From contig NC_088708.1 of the NCBI RefSeq assembly GCF_963576615.1, forward strand, positions 48,161,196 through 48,225,195: a stretch of DNA of 64,000 bases, in the 5' to 3' direction. This document shows, piece by piece, positions 46,101 to 53,095 of this stretch. A program made the position numbers and the translations under genes. Each line of letters starts with the position of its first letter. The stretch's first letter is position 1. Origin of the DNA: Watersipora subatra. Taxonomy: Eukaryota > Bryozoa > Gymnolaemata > Cheilostomatida > Watersiporidae. The notes beneath the pieces are model-generated. The model ran no database searches. It saw nothing but the letters and a program-made list of their open reading frames with translations, and was not told the origin of the DNA.

Positions 46101-48332
46101 TTGAAGAGATGAAGGTCACAGTCGTTAACGGATAATCTTTCGGGAGTTGTGTGCACATATGCATTTATTATAAATATCCCAAACAATCGCCTAGCTCTTG
46201 TTTGGTCGTGGGATAAACAATACTAGTAGCATTTCAGTCATTTTGAGTGAGTTGTTTGAGCGTTTGGATTCTAAGATAGAACTTACTTTTCCTGATAGCA
46301 ATAGGGCCAACGATCTTGTGAGATATTTTTTGTTTTCAATCAGATATTAATTATCAATTAATATCAATTATTAATTAGATAGCCTGCAGGTGGGTGTTTA
46401 GGAGGCTGGTTCTCAGAAACCAGATAGAGTTATAAACCAAAATATTAAAGCGACCTGGTGGAAGGCATGGAGAATATCCGTGTAAATTTTGGATGAAATC
46501 AACAAAAAATGTGGAAAGCGCATATTGTTTACGCAGAGTAACAGACACACAATGACAACCTGGGATTTATTGATATAGAATTCTAGACATTTCATGCTAA
46601 TGCTAAGAACTACTAAAACATTTTAGATGTAATTTAAACTTTTAAGCAAGAGTGTCAATAATAATTATATCAACCTTAATTGAAGCTATATGGTCATATT
46701 GGCTCAGCTTGTACTCTAGCCATACTCACATAATCTCTTATCTTGATAAAGACTACTATTTAGACACGATCATTATGGTATATCTATTAAAAGAAACAAT
46801 AGACCTAGCCAAAAGTAAAATAAACAATGTACCAAAACTTTAAAATTATCATTTAATTTTATTGGCTACTCGATGTAACCAACTTAAACTTTAATTTCTG
46901 GGCATGTTTGTAATTAACCAAACATTTGTAAATTTGATTGGACAGAATTTTTAAGATAGGAGAACAACAGAGGCCTAGTAACATATGAACAACACACTGG
47001 TAGTCTTCTTCCCCTTTGATTCCTTGTGACCAAATCGACAATATATCTAAGTTTGTTGTGGCCGTCAAGGTGAATTTTTTAGATTAGTATTATAGCAAAC
47101 ACTTTTAGCTAGTTAGTTTGAAATTTAATATACGACATTGTTTACTTTTTATCAAAAGACACTAATTACACTGCATCTGGTAGATATTCTTATTGAAAAG
47201 TGACCTTTCCCAGCACAATTTGTTTGCTAGAATCTTCATTGCACAAACAAACAACTTTAAATAATTTTGCTGTTGCAGAGATTTCTGGGCGATATTGCAC
47301 AAGCTGAATGAAAAAGGTCAAAAGAGCCTTTTGCGGTTCATAACAGGAAGTGACAGGATTCCTGCTGGTGGAATGCAAGAGATGGAATTTAAAATCTCGA
47401 GGATGCATAACCCAAACATGTAATTATATAGGGAACTATCTGTGCCTCTCAAGTGTTAAAAGTCAGCTTATAAACTAAGTAAGCTATTAAGCTTACTAAT
47501 TCTAAGCTAGTAAGCTAGTAATTCCAGTAAGCTAGTTAATAGGCAATAGGATTTAATGGTAATAGGCCATGATGTTGCATCAGCATTGTTGTCCAGCTAC
47601 AACCATTCTAATAATAGCTATAGCCGAAATGACAGACAGACATACTTTGAGAAATATATATATATAGATAATATGATACAAAAATTCATACGAATTTTTG
47701 TTACTGTGACAAACCACTGCTACCACTACTACTGTACTACTACTACATTTACCACTACTGCAGCTACTACTATTGTTACTACTACTGTAACTACTACTAC
47801 TTGAACTACTACTACTGCTACTATCACTATGAAATAATGTCATCATCAGAAACATTGTAAGTTGATATGATGCGTCTATCAAAAGAATGCTCATTATACA
47901 GACAACTTCCAACTGTTACCCTATTGAGAGAATCAAACATTATGAAAGTGGTTTAAGATTATCAAATATCGTGTCATCTCTTTTCACTAACAAAGTCAGC
48001 TCGTACAATAATTGAATTATCTTATGTGAATTGCTTTGTACCACATATAACTTTTTAAACAAGTTTATCTTTGTGAACTCTCTTTTTTTGAATTAAAGAT
48101 TTATGCTTTCTACTTTTGCCAACCCTAATTCTAACTAAATAGAGATGAAAGCAAATGTATTCACATTGAAGCTCGTCTTTTTTGTGGTGAATTAAGATTG
48201 CTCTTTCGCAGGTTGCCTGTGGCCCACACATGCTTCAACCATCTCGTGCTGCCAGCTTATAATGACAAAAAGGTTATGCAACAAAAGCTCTTGATGGCAA
48301 TAAGCAACACAGAAGGATTTGGACTAGAGTAG
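25082..48332 (+). CDS. HECTD2: HECT-type E3 ubiquitin ligase, HECTD2 family, complete 18-exon gene
   Basis: Eighteen exons: 25082-25188, 26940-27102, 29164-29420, 30794-30896, 31053-31148, 31244-31305, 31655-31727, 32904-33013, 35595-35743, 36940-37160, 38451-38558, 39087-39335, 40709-40873, 41624-41747, 42416-42561, 44532-44647, 47279-47419, 48212-48332. All junctions agree in phase and the total is 2511 bases, 836 aa plus stop; human HECTD2 is of similar size (about 776). HECT ligases take ubiquitin from an E2 onto a cysteine and then pass it to substrate. Seen: N-terminal CxxC pair (residues 18-39), a low-complexity Lys/Pro/Ser region (90-175), a conserved helical region (180-480) and the HECT domain (about 490-836). 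Catalytic Cys is residue 804 in [11 protein letters not shown], 32 residues before the C-terminal GFGLE, as usual for HECT. Start: gaccATGG is a strong Kozak context, with in-frame stops just upstream. The HECTD2 assignment rests on similarity across the whole length. Confidence 0.92.
25301..25367 (+). other. Hairpin in HECTD2 intron 1, pre-miRNA-like size
   Basis: acaaagaaactggtatc pairs with ggtaccagtttccttgt (two mismatches) around a 10-12-base loop. After a 4-base bulge, ttttggct pairs with agccaaaa. Total about 67 bases. It could equally be a decayed MITE. Confidence 0.3.
26940..27102 (+). CDS. HECTD2: HECTD2 exon 2 (second CxxC and helical segment)
   Basis: Acceptor ctacag, donor gtaagt. 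It encodes [20 protein letters not shown] and a charged helix ending LKHETEE. It has no repeat character and ends in phase 0. Identified by its perfect fit between exon 1 and exon 3, not by recognised homology. Confidence 0.72.
27103..28705. other. HECTD2 intron 2, unique part
   Basis: AT-rich; no repeat or RNA gene recognised. An imperfect inverted repeat (caataaagcttttattg, aatttattgatt) lies at 27195-27225. Confidence 0.4.
28706..29129. repeat. Palindromic MITE family A, copy 2, abutting HECTD2 exon 3
   Basis: tagacaggatgtttcaagat, aaaacttgatcacgatt and the inverted right half (gcgatcaagttttatcgatt, ttgaaacctcctgcaatcat, aataccgatattttctga) match copy 1. Similarity continues to aaattcatctcc, that is, into the polypyrimidine part of the acceptor at 29131. 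Confidence 0.65.
29164..29420 (+). CDS. HECTD2: HECTD2 exon 3 (Lys/Pro/Ser-rich linker)
   Basis: The open frame reads [20 protein letters not shown], then Lys/Glu-rich and Pro/Ser-rich sequence up to the donor gtaagt at 29421. The acceptor ttttgcag at 29156-29163 gives the phase 0 that exon 2 needs. A second acceptor, ctccag ending at 29131, has a better pyrimidine tract but would put the exon out of frame with exon 2 unless another exon intervenes. The [10 protein letters not shown] stretch resembles a motif near the human N-terminus. Confidence 0.72.
29421..30793. other. HECTD2 intron 3
   Basis: Nothing recognised beyond AT-rich intron sequence. Confidence 0.4.
30794..30896 (+). CDS. HECTD2: HECTD2 exon 4
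   Basis: Acceptor tttatag, donor gtatgt. It encodes [20 protein letters not shown] and [12 protein letters not shown], matching the HECTD2 segment with GDWKAVHDFY and FPELNAAFK-like motifs. Confidence 0.82.
31053..31148 (+). CDS. HECTD2: HECTD2 exon 5
   Basis: Acceptor gttgcag, donor gtaagt, exactly 32 codons. It has an acidic start ([15 protein letters not shown]) and then [14 protein letters not shown], aligning with the FVNAVYDTLL region of HECTD2. Confidence 0.82.
31244..31305 (+). CDS. HECTD2: HECTD2 exon 6
   Basis: Short exon with acceptor atttttag and donor gtaagg. It encodes [20 protein letters not shown], close to the conserved VQKTVLKGIINSLL helix. Phase 2 joins to exon 7 through a GGG codon. 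Confidence 0.82.
31655..31727 (+). CDS. HECTD2: HECTD2 exon 7
   Basis: Acceptor tctcag, donor gtaagt. It encodes [20 protein letters not shown], then IFSL, aligning with DDLRAYFILL in the family. Confidence 0.8.
31728..32903. other. HECTD2 intron 7, with a tandem repeat near its end
   Basis: 32750-32865 holds about 2.5 copies of a 49-bp unit (atgggtacagagagtttatg, then actactagcagggtgctgat). The rest is AT-rich with no signal. Confidence 0.6.
32904..33013 (+). CDS. HECTD2: HECTD2 exon 8
   Basis: Acceptor attgcag, donor gtgagt. It encodes [20 protein letters not shown], then [10 protein letters not shown], strongly matching the HECTD2 helical region (NPQF, STYVIYAHLLRQ, LVHWF). Confidence 0.88.
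33014..34840. other. HECTD2 intron 8, first part
   Basis: No repeat family recognised with confidence. (CTGTGT)-like words occur at 33520-33560. The open frames at 33180 and 33417 have no similarity. Confidence 0.35.
34845..35015. repeat. (TG)n microsatellite
   Basis: About 170 bases of gtgtgtgc/gcgtgtgt. It directly precedes dispersed repeat D. Cys/Val- and His/Thr-rich frames on both strands are artefacts. Confidence 0.95.
35020..35240 (+). repeat. Dispersed repeat D, copy 2
   Basis: acatgttttggctaatttta, ccatgccttccaccaagtag, actttatctggtgcctgaga and cacccacctgcagcttgtct match the inverted copy at 46365-46575. Confidence 0.65.
35595..35743 (+). CDS. HECTD2: HECTD2 exon 9
   Basis: Acceptor gtactag, donor gtaagt. 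It encodes [20 protein letters not shown], then [20 protein letters not shown]. The double Trp in a CxWW context is a HECTD2 signature. Confidence 0.88.
36940..37160 (+). CDS. HECTD2: HECTD2 exon 10
   Basis: Acceptor ttgtag, donor gttagt (a non-consensus but allowed GT). It encodes [38 protein letters not shown] and [21 protein letters not shown] and RDSEQQMI are near-invariant in the family. Confidence 0.9.
37201..38450. other. HECTD2 intron 10
   Basis: 37220-37310 is weakly tRNA/SINE-like (gtgggtgctcaattctctac, then gtctgtgttcaacccc). Otherwise no signal. Confidence 0.3.
38451..38558 (+). CDS. HECTD2: HECTD2 exon 11
   Basis: Acceptor cttgtag, donor gtagaa, exactly 36 codons. It encodes [20 protein letters not shown] and SLTE, aligning with LFLNMKVRRTHLVSDSLDE, the lead-in to the HECT domain. 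Confidence 0.87.
38745..38975 (+). repeat. tRNA-derived SINE in HECTD2 intron 11
   Basis: Head gtttggtgcaccgtgagaga, tRNA-like A box tggttggactttggatgg, B box gggttcgattcccat, body with gacagatagaaggacacag and tail ttcttattacagtaaag. It has the best-preserved B box of the family in this window. Confidence 0.78.
39087..39335 (+). CDS. HECTD2: HECTD2 exon 12 (HECT N-lobe start)
   Basis: It encodes [42 protein letters not shown] and YNLIGV. [12 protein letters not shown] is the classic HECT opening motif. Two in-frame acceptors are possible: ttcgcag before 39087 and tttcag before 39111; the longer form keeps a better match before KNKFDLKKK. Donor gtatcc from 39336. Confidence 0.92.
39517..39765. 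repeat. 22-bp minisatellite, about 11 units, HECTD2 intron 12
   Basis: Unit gtaaagttggctgcagtcca plus at, with C/G variation at one position (gtccaat or gtcgaat). Each unit contains a PstI-type ctgcag. The minus-strand open frames are artefacts. Confidence 0.95.
40001..40390 (-). mobile_element. Non-autonomous Helitron, uninterrupted copy
   Basis: On the minus strand: 5' end A then TCtgtatatacatatatttc, gtctgttggtccagctatag, an internal tRNA-like segment (+ strand ggctgaattggtaaggcgtt), and a 3' end with hairpin cctgggcaacaccggg followed by tagcacagCTAG and target T. About 390 bp. It serves as the unbroken reference for the copy at 52882-57099. Confidence 0.68.
40709..40873 (+). CDS. HECTD2: HECTD2 exon 13 (HECT N-lobe)
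   Basis: Acceptor gctttag, donor gtaagt, exactly 55 codons. It encodes [31 protein letters not shown] and YDLESVMP. The GLAxYN and YKKLL motifs are typical HECT features. Confidence 0.9.
40980..41390. repeat. Degenerate repeat with 36-bp tandem units
   Basis: ccaacctactgatcatacct and tgtgtgactcataccac repeat about three times at 41277-41370. Upstream, ggttgaagcc and ggtccttgt words recur at 41020 and 41210, suggesting an older duplicated block. Confidence 0.6.
41624..41747 (+). CDS. HECTD2: HECTD2 exon 14 (HECT E2-binding region)
   Basis: Acceptor ttgacag, donor gtctgg. It encodes [20 protein letters not shown] and [15 protein letters not shown]. The VEDDF motif corresponds to the conserved VEEDF/LEQDF segment of HECT domains. 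Confidence 0.88.
41945..42105 (+). repeat. Dispersed repeat D, copy 3
   Basis: ttggccaattttatccaaac, cgtgccttccgcaaggtcac and gactttatctggtttctgag match the other copies. It is preceded by GT-rich sequence (41880-41940), as at 35020. Confidence 0.6.
42416..42561 (+). CDS. HECTD2: HECTD2 exon 15 (HECT domain)
   Basis: Acceptor attcag, donor gttagt. It encodes [20 protein letters not shown] and [20 protein letters not shown] followed by F.AFYxGFHSV is the conserved helix pair before the C-lobe. Confidence 0.9.
42590..42800 (-). repeat. tRNA-like SINE copy
   Basis: On the minus strand it has tggttagctcgcctgtctgc (A-box-like with anticodon arm) and ggttcggagttcaattctag (B-box-like). Flanks include a tagttattcacctgccaatc head resembling the main SINE. 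Confidence 0.5.
43096..44459 (-). mobile_element. Degenerate pogo/Tigger-like DNA transposon
   Basis: Flanked by TA. Left end cagtaaaacttctatttgaa; right end, inverted, cagtaatacttcaacttacg. On the minus strand a broken transposase reads [52 protein letters not shown], with several stops and shifts. This matches the N-terminal helix-turn-helix plus CENPB region of pogo transposases. The acidic tail is near 43360. Confidence 0.75.
44532..44647 (+). CDS. HECTD2: HECTD2 exon 16 (HECT domain)
   Basis: Acceptor ttgtcag, donor gtaagt. It encodes [20 protein letters not shown] and [21 protein letters not shown] and YDGY are family hallmarks. Confidence 0.9.
44769..44825. repeat. Short dispersed repeat, second copy
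   Basis: actagaaattcccctgtcat and acagcccacgaccaaagtga match 4539-4595, same orientation. Confidence 0.55.
44881..45131 (-). mobile_element. MITE carrying two CRE sites, copy 2
   Basis: Reverse complement of the element at 7287-7545. Perfect TGACGTCA at 44891-44898 and 45109-45116. It lies in HECTD2 intron 16. Confidence 0.72.
45132..46360. other. HECTD2 intron 16, middle part
   Basis: AT-rich. 45480-45600 has tandem cttataatta/aaatcgtataatta words. A 101-codon minus-strand open frame (45852-45547) has no recognisable similarity and sits in intron sequence. Confidence 0.35.
46365..46575 (-). repeat. Dispersed repeat D, copy 4
   Basis: gcctgcaggtgggtgtttag, ggctggttctcagaaaccag, cgacctggtggaaggcatgg and the following bases match the inverse of 35020-35240. 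Confidence 0.65.
47279..47419 (+). CDS. HECTD2: HECTD2 exon 17 (N-lobe/C-lobe junction)
   Basis: Acceptor gttgcag, donor gtaatt. It encodes [25 protein letters not shown] and EFKISRM; LLxFxTGSDRxPxGG is the invariant HECT C-lobe motif. Confidence 0.92.
47575..47668 (-). mobile_element. Helitron 5' end fragment
   Basis: On the minus strand A then TCTATATATATATATTTCTC, then gtatgtctgtctgtcatttc and ggctatagctatta, as in the 40001-40390 copy. No 3' end nearby. Confidence 0.5.
47700..47835. repeat. (TAC)n microsatellite
   Basis: Imperfect ctactacta/actactgta repeats just beyond the Helitron 5' end, in HECTD2 intron 17. Confidence 0.9.
48212..48332 (+). CDS. HECTD2: HECTD2 exon 18 (catalytic cysteine and stop)
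   Basis: Acceptor tttcgcag, stop TAG at 48330. It encodes [20 protein letters not shown] and ends NTEGFGLE. Cys804 is the ubiquitin-accepting residue; HTCFN and the acidic end after GFG are standard. Confidence 0.93.
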
Positions 48333-48456
48333 ACTTTTCTATGGTGCTAAAATTTGTGATTTCAAATATGAGGAGTTGTTTGCTCTATTTTACTATCTGT
48401 GTAGGTGTTGTCATCTTTTTTCTTTGCTCAATCATCCTGTACAGTCTAGATAAAAT

Positions 48457-48462
48457 TTATTA
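48457..48462 (-). terminator. poly(A) signal candidate for ENO4
   Basis: TTTATT on +, so AATAAA on the ENO4 strand, about 180 bases after its stop. If used, the two convergent transcripts would overlap by about 100 bases. Confidence 0.4.
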
Positions 48463-48550
48463 TCACTTTCATATGACAAACAAAGATTATTTTGAGCTCA
48501 TTCTTGGTGAAATATCACTTTATAGTAATAATAAACCATAATATGATAAT

Positions 48551-48556
48551 AATAAA
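48551..48556 (+). terminator. poly(A) signal candidate for HECTD2
   Basis: AATAAA 218 bases after the HECTD2 stop and about 90 bases before the antisense ENO4 stop codon. Confidence 0.5.
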
Positions 48557-48643
48557 TACAAGTAACAATATGAAAGTGTTCATGTTGGAGAGCTCATGCA
48601 TACATTGATTATTCAAAGGTACATTAATCACTGTACATGCACA

Positions 48644-49744
48644 CTAGTTCTCTGCATTGTCTCCAGTTTCATCAGTCTCTGGAAGGGGAGTCGGCAATTT
48701 AGGAGGAATTGTGGGAAACTCTAAATCTTTCCATTGCGCTCTTCTCTCGCCAAGTTCACCATCCAAATCTATCAAACGATTGTACTTTGATACTCTCTCT
48801 CCTCTGGATGGCGCCCCTAACTTGATGAACCTCGCTCGACAAGCTATAGCTACATCCACTAATGTGGCATCGTTGGTCTCGTGCTGGCCCTCGGCTAGGA
48901 TAACAGTATTGTTTAGGTCGATCAACTTTTTAGAGCATTCGACAACTTGAGAGATAGTAGTGCAGCCACTTAACCTCAACACGACACCACTTGTCGCAAA
49001 CTCGGCAAAGTTAAGTTCGCGTTCCTTCAGGAGGCCGGGTCTTTCATACGAGCGATCAGCGATAACAAGGCAGTGATCAGAGACGCTGGAACATACTTTG
49101 TTCCACTGCTCCATCTCCTCGCCTCTCACCGGTTCAATTATACCAACTATTGCTGGGTAACGAGTGCATAAATCTGCCCAAAAGTCAGCCATGTCTTCGC
49201 TTGCTTTCAAAGCGCCGGTTGTCAGCTCATATTTACCTTTCTCATAATCAAAGAACTCTTGAGCTGCCGCGTTAAGAATGAAAAAGAAATCCTTTCCCAT
49301 TTCAAAACCGTGTTGAGCAACAATATCTGTAACCATGTCAAGGCCTTGCTCAGGTTTGTCTAGAACAGGACAGACAGCCCCAAAATCATTTAGGTTTTTT
49401 GCTATTATACCTCCTTTGCTAAATGCTGCTTTAACCATTGATTCTTGAAACTTGGCAGCGGCGGCCACAGCATCTTGCATAGGCATGTCGGAGCGAGGTA
49501 CGATCATGAACTCCTTGATACAGTTACATTTGCCTAGCGCTGCCTTGCCACTTTGTGCCAACGTTATCATGGGAAGAGGCAGCGTGATTGAATAGTCGTC
49601 TCCTCCAAAGCAGCTGATGAGATGGTCATAAACTGAGAGGGAACTCAGAGAAGCGCTGGCTTGACACAATGACTGTGACAGTGCAGTCACTGCACTGCTA
49701 CCTGGGTAAGCCTTTTCCTTGGGCCGGTCTGGAACTATTGGAAC
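48644..49744 (-). CDS. ENO4: ENO4 exon 2 (enolase domain)
   Basis: The acceptor is ttcttcag on the minus strand (revcomp of 49745-49752), so the coding part starts VPIVPDRPKEKAYPGSSAVT. The 18 codons that would extend the frame to 49798 are intron. Stop at 48644 after an acidic Pro/Thr/Glu-rich tail (LPETDETGDNAEN). Confidence 0.92.
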   Translation of the reverse strand, partial: VPIVPDRPKEKAYPGSSAVTALSQSLCQASASLSSLSVYDHLISCFGGDDYSITLPLPMITLAQSGKAALGKCNCIKEFMIVPRSDMPMQDAVAAAAKFQESMVKAAFSKGGIIAKNLNDFGAVCPVLDKPEQGLDMVTDIVAQHGFEMGKDFFFILNAAAQEFFDYEKGKYELTTGALKASEDMADFWADLCTRYPAIVGIIEPVRGEEMEQWNKVCSSVSDHCLVIADRSYERPGLLKERELNFAEFATSGVVLRLSGCTTISQVVECSKKLIDLNNTVILAEGQHETNDATLVDVAIACRARFIKLGAPSRGERVSKYNRLIDLDGELGERRAQWKDLEFPTIPPKLPTPLPETDETGDNAEN

Positions 49745-51924
49745 CTGAAGAAAAAAAGGTGGTAAAACTAGTACTAGTACTCTGACAGCCTGGTGCACTG
49801 TGAGAGATAGTCAGGTGTGCCCATAACCCGCATAAACGAAGGAATAGGGCAGTAGGTAGTGTGCTGGGCTGCGATGCCCAAAGTTGTGGGTTCGAATCTC
49901 AAATGATGCAATCTTTTTTCCTAACCACAAACCATGACTTCGGACAAACGAATGCCGCTCTTATTATAGTAAATATTGTACTCAACAAATGCCCACATGT
50001 AAATTAACAGTAAAAGGAGCAGTTGTAGTCAATTGGATCGAAGAGCATGATTTGAGCACAGATTCTCGCTCGATTCCCAAAAAGGCGACCTTGTCGAAGA
50101 CAGAAGAGCATCTGACTTTTCATTACTACTTCTGCCAATAATACAAGCAAATAACACATTTTAACAAAAAACAGATTATTTTAGCTCTTTATTGGCAATA
50201 ATTTTGCAAGTTTTAGTAATTTTATAGTTTCTGCAGAAGGTAAACACTTTTACTATTTAAATTGACAGTAACATAAATCTACCACGTCAATGTTCATTGA
50301 GAGTCTTGACAATGTCATAAACAACCTCACAACCGGTGAGGTTGTGGATTTATAATACTTGCGACGTAAACATCATGACAGCCAACATCCATGACCATAA
50401 CATAGGTATATTACATACTGTTTCAAGTTTAGAATTTATTAAAAAGTGCTAATAATATTTTACTTTAGACTTTAATTTTTTTAAGTAGTTATGTTTAAAT
50501 CTCTTGCAACTGATGTTTGTTAGCAAATATATAAAAAACATCCTAAAAATATTTATGCAAATCTACATAAACTTTGCATAAAAATGCATGCTTATGCAAA
50601 GTTTATGTTATTGCAAGTTTATGTCTTTGCATATTTTGTTATTGTATTTAATGTTTTGTAACTAGTTTATCTAAAAGAGTCAAGTCGCGGAGCTATCATA
50701 TGGCAAAATTTAACTTGTTTAAATGAAAATTCAATATACATGTACATATAAAGACATCAAAAGCCGGTGAATGGAATACTGAGCCGTGAACATGGAATAT
50801 AAACATATATACAAATTGTTAAATTTTGTGAAAAGAGTGTCTACTGGCATTGGATCAATTTTAGTAAAAAATACCAAAACTGTGATCACAGAAAATGCAT
50901 TGATGTGTCCACTATTCTGCACTTGATCTGTCGCGAAGTGAATAACATGATAATAATAGTGAGGTAAAGTTATGAAATGAGAAAGTAATGATGATCTCTA
51001 ACTTATTTGTTATATTTGAATAATGCCAGTAAAAGCACCTTTTCGCAAAATTGAACTATCCAGTGGAACAAGACCATTACCACTATTGTTGCCTTTCTCT
51101 GCAATAGACAGAATTACAATTGTTGGAGGTTGGCTGTTTTCTTTATGGGCAACTTTAGCACTAGAACAACTAATATGTAGTGAGAAGCTTAGTCATGGCT
51201 TTACCATGGCTAAAGTAATTATCAAAGATCAAAAATAAAACAAACAAGTGCAAGATAACATAGACAAGAGAAGCTCTATAAAGTGTGTTAAATGCAACGG
51301 ATACTTCTACAAGATTAATTATGTTTGTACCTGAGAGTTTTTCTTTTTACCAGATCCTTTTGCGGACTTTTTTGCTCCTTTTTTCCCATCATCTGCCGCT
51401 ACAGGAGTTGTTGTCTCGATGTTTCTCTGTTCATCCTGTTGTTTAGCTTCTGATCTGCGCTTCTCCACCAACTGATAAAGCTTTTCATCTAATTCCTGTT
51501 GGTTTCGAGGATTAGCAGAAGCTAAAATCTCACGAAAATCATTGTTGATCAAAATAATTGCTTCTTCCACTTCATGTTCACGATATTCGTCTTCCGCCTC
51601 TATGTCTTCAACCTTCACATTGTCCGCCAATTCAGTATCAACTGCCACCTGCGATTGACCTACTAAAAGCTCTTTATTGCGAACAAGACAATATATTTTG
51701 GTGCCAATTGCAGCTGAGCCTTTGCTGTCCATGTATCTCAAAGCAAATGTTCTAGTGATCGTAGGCGTTTGAGCAAGATCTTCAAAATAGGTGCTAACAT
51801 AGCCATTGACATCTAGAGGGTTAGCTTGAAACATAACATTTAACACATCCTGCATCCGCAAAGGAACCTTATTTTGTTGGTAGTATGCAATAGCCTGCTC
51901 TTTACGGTCTTGGTGATCCGACAT
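48644..51924 (-). CDS. ENO4: Enolase 4-like protein, complete two-exon gene
   Basis: Exon 1 is 51924-51331 (198 codons) and exon 2 is 49744-48644 (366 codons plus stop), phase 0, total 564 aa; human ENO4 is about 625. ENO4 is an enolase relative needed in the sperm flagellum. Residues 1-45 (QAIAYYQQNKVPLRMQDVLN and following) look like the RIIa/DPY30-type docking helices at ENO4 N-termini. Residues about 165-198 are a Lys/Ala/Ser-rich linker, and exon 2 is the enolase barrel, with GKYEL, VGIIEPV and RFIKLGAPSRGERVSKYNRL. Catalytic positions look changed: the SHRSGET loop reads AEGQHET, the LKVNQI lysine position reads LRLSG, and IEDP reads IEPV. It is therefore probably a weak enzyme or a pseudoenzyme. 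Confidence 0.9.
49785..49985 (+). repeat. tRNA-derived SINE in the ENO4 intron
   Basis: Head tggtgcactgtgagagatag, A-box-like gcagtaggtagtgtgctggg, B box gggttcgaatctc, ttcggacaaacgaatgc and tail ctcttattatagtaaa. Antisense to ENO4. Confidence 0.78.
49986..51330. other. Rest of the ENO4 intron
   Basis: 50290-50360 has a short inverted repeat (acaacctcaca.. and tgaggttgt). 50560-50640 has aactttgcataaaaatgcat and catgcttatgcaaagttta as an inverted repeat. No coding signal. Confidence 0.4.
51331..51924 (-). CDS. ENO4: ENO4 exon 1 (docking-like domain and charged linker)
   Basis: Starts at MSDHQDRKEQA and ends KKNSQ before the donor gtacaaac (revcomp of 51323-51330). It is acidic in the middle (VEDIEAEDEYREHEVEE) and basic at the end (KKGAKKSAKGSGKKK). 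The ATG context is acATGTcg, moderate. Reading past the donor adds only three codons before a stop. Confidence 0.88.
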
Positions 51925-52031
51925 GTTTATCGAAATAACTGTTCACGTTTTGGTGTCGTTCGAACATGAGTTGTAAAACGCGCGAGTGGTCCAAAATGGA
52001 GCACGGCAAACTGCGTTTGTGTTTTCCTATT

Positions 52032-52045
52032 GTTGCTATAGTACC
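52032..52045. promoter_or_regulatory. Candidate RFX X-box upstream of ENO4
   Basis: GTTGCTATAGTACC matches the degenerate RFX X-box RYYNYYATRRNRAC at 13 of 14 positions in either orientation. It lies 108 bases upstream of the ENO4 ATG and 38 bases upstream of the divergent ORF. RFX sites mark ciliary and flagellar genes, which would fit ENO4. A single degenerate match is weak evidence. Confidence 0.3.
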
Positions 52046-52082
52046 ATTTCCTGTCCGTATGCGTAGCTAAAACCCATAGATC

Positions 52083-52253
52083 ATGGCGAAACATTCTCAT
52101 TTAATGAAGCCGAGCTTCGTAATTTGCTCTATGCAAAATCGATTAGCCAAGAATACAAAACAGGATCTACGGTACGGTGTATTGGAAAAAGTTTTCGTAG
52201 TTGTCATTATTGTTATTGCCGCGACGTTTAAAACTATTTCACGAATTATCTAA
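52083..52253 (+). CDS. Small ORF divergent from ENO4, unknown
   Basis: 56 codons from ATGG (preceded by an in-frame TAG), beginning MAKHSHLMKPSFVICSMQNR and ending in a hydrophobic stretch (VFVVVIIVIAATF). The first 30 codons look ordinary and a possible donor (CG then gtacgg) lies at about 52172, so this could be exon 1 of a divergent gene sharing the ENO4 promoter. I do not recognise it and found no downstream exon. Confidence 0.25.
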   Translation: MAKHSHLMKPSFVICSMQNRLAKNTKQDLRYGVLEKVFVVVIIVIAATFKTISRII

Positions 52254-52880
52254 AACAAAGAGAGGCAATGTTTGCGCTGAATAGAAAATTGGATTTTATA
52301 AACTTGTAGATATCAATAGCCTGTGTGCTATTTAATTTGCAACTTACTTTTGTATTATTAGTCATAAGCTTCAAATATAATTATTTAAAGAAACGGTTGG
52401 GATATAGCGTAAGTTTTACAACGTCTCACGGGCCGATAGTACTGTTTTAAAGACTGATTTCGGCCAAGCTATTTCAGCCATCCAATCAAAGGAACTAGTC
52501 TCTTGCAGAAGACCGCGGATTCCGCTCGTACCAATTTTTATAAACCCGTTTCGAGTTTTATTATCTTTCTACAACAGCTGATTGTCGTTGAAACGGTAAA
52601 CATTAAAATTATTGTTACGTTTGAATAAATAAGTCTTTTGCTTTTTATCAACCTTTTTTTTATATTGAAATGCAGTTATATAACTTGCAAATTGTCTATA
52701 CAAAGCAGCCAACCTGTTGTTATGTTAGTGGACTAGATATATAGCAGTTCAGCTGTTACTGAGGAAAGGATAGATATTCTTGACTGTTCGTAAATCACTA
52801 AGAAAAAACCTTATGAATACGCCTTTTTCAATGCGATTTGCATGCGTCATGAGATTGCAACATTGCTTGCTATGTACTGT
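52254..52880. other. Non-coding sequence beside the ENO4 5' end
   Basis: Unique-looking, AT-rich. A 65-codon frame at 52780-52977 runs into the Helitron and hAT element and is not supported. Confidence 0.35.
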
Positions 52881-52895
52881 ACTAGCTGTGTTACC

Positions 52896-53082
52896 CATAC
52901 CTGCCATCTCTGCCAACTCTCACGCATTGGGCGTGAGACTCACGCAATCACACCAAAGAAAAAATGAAAATGCGTGAGATTTTTGCCCCAATTTCCACAA
53001 TTTCATATATACTATCATTGATACATCAATTGCCCCAAAACCAAATCTCACGCATTGCCCCACTCTTGGGTTGGCAGGTCTG
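52896..53082. mobile_element. hAT-like MITE, 187 bp
   Basis: The termini are catacctgcc and, inverted, cagacctgcc, flanked by an 8-bp near-identical duplication, GTGTTACC and GTGTTACT (hAT type). Internal actctcacgcattgggcgtg and ctcacgcattgcccc form sub-terminal repeats. Confidence 0.78.
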
Positions 53083-53095
53083 GTGTTACTCGGCC

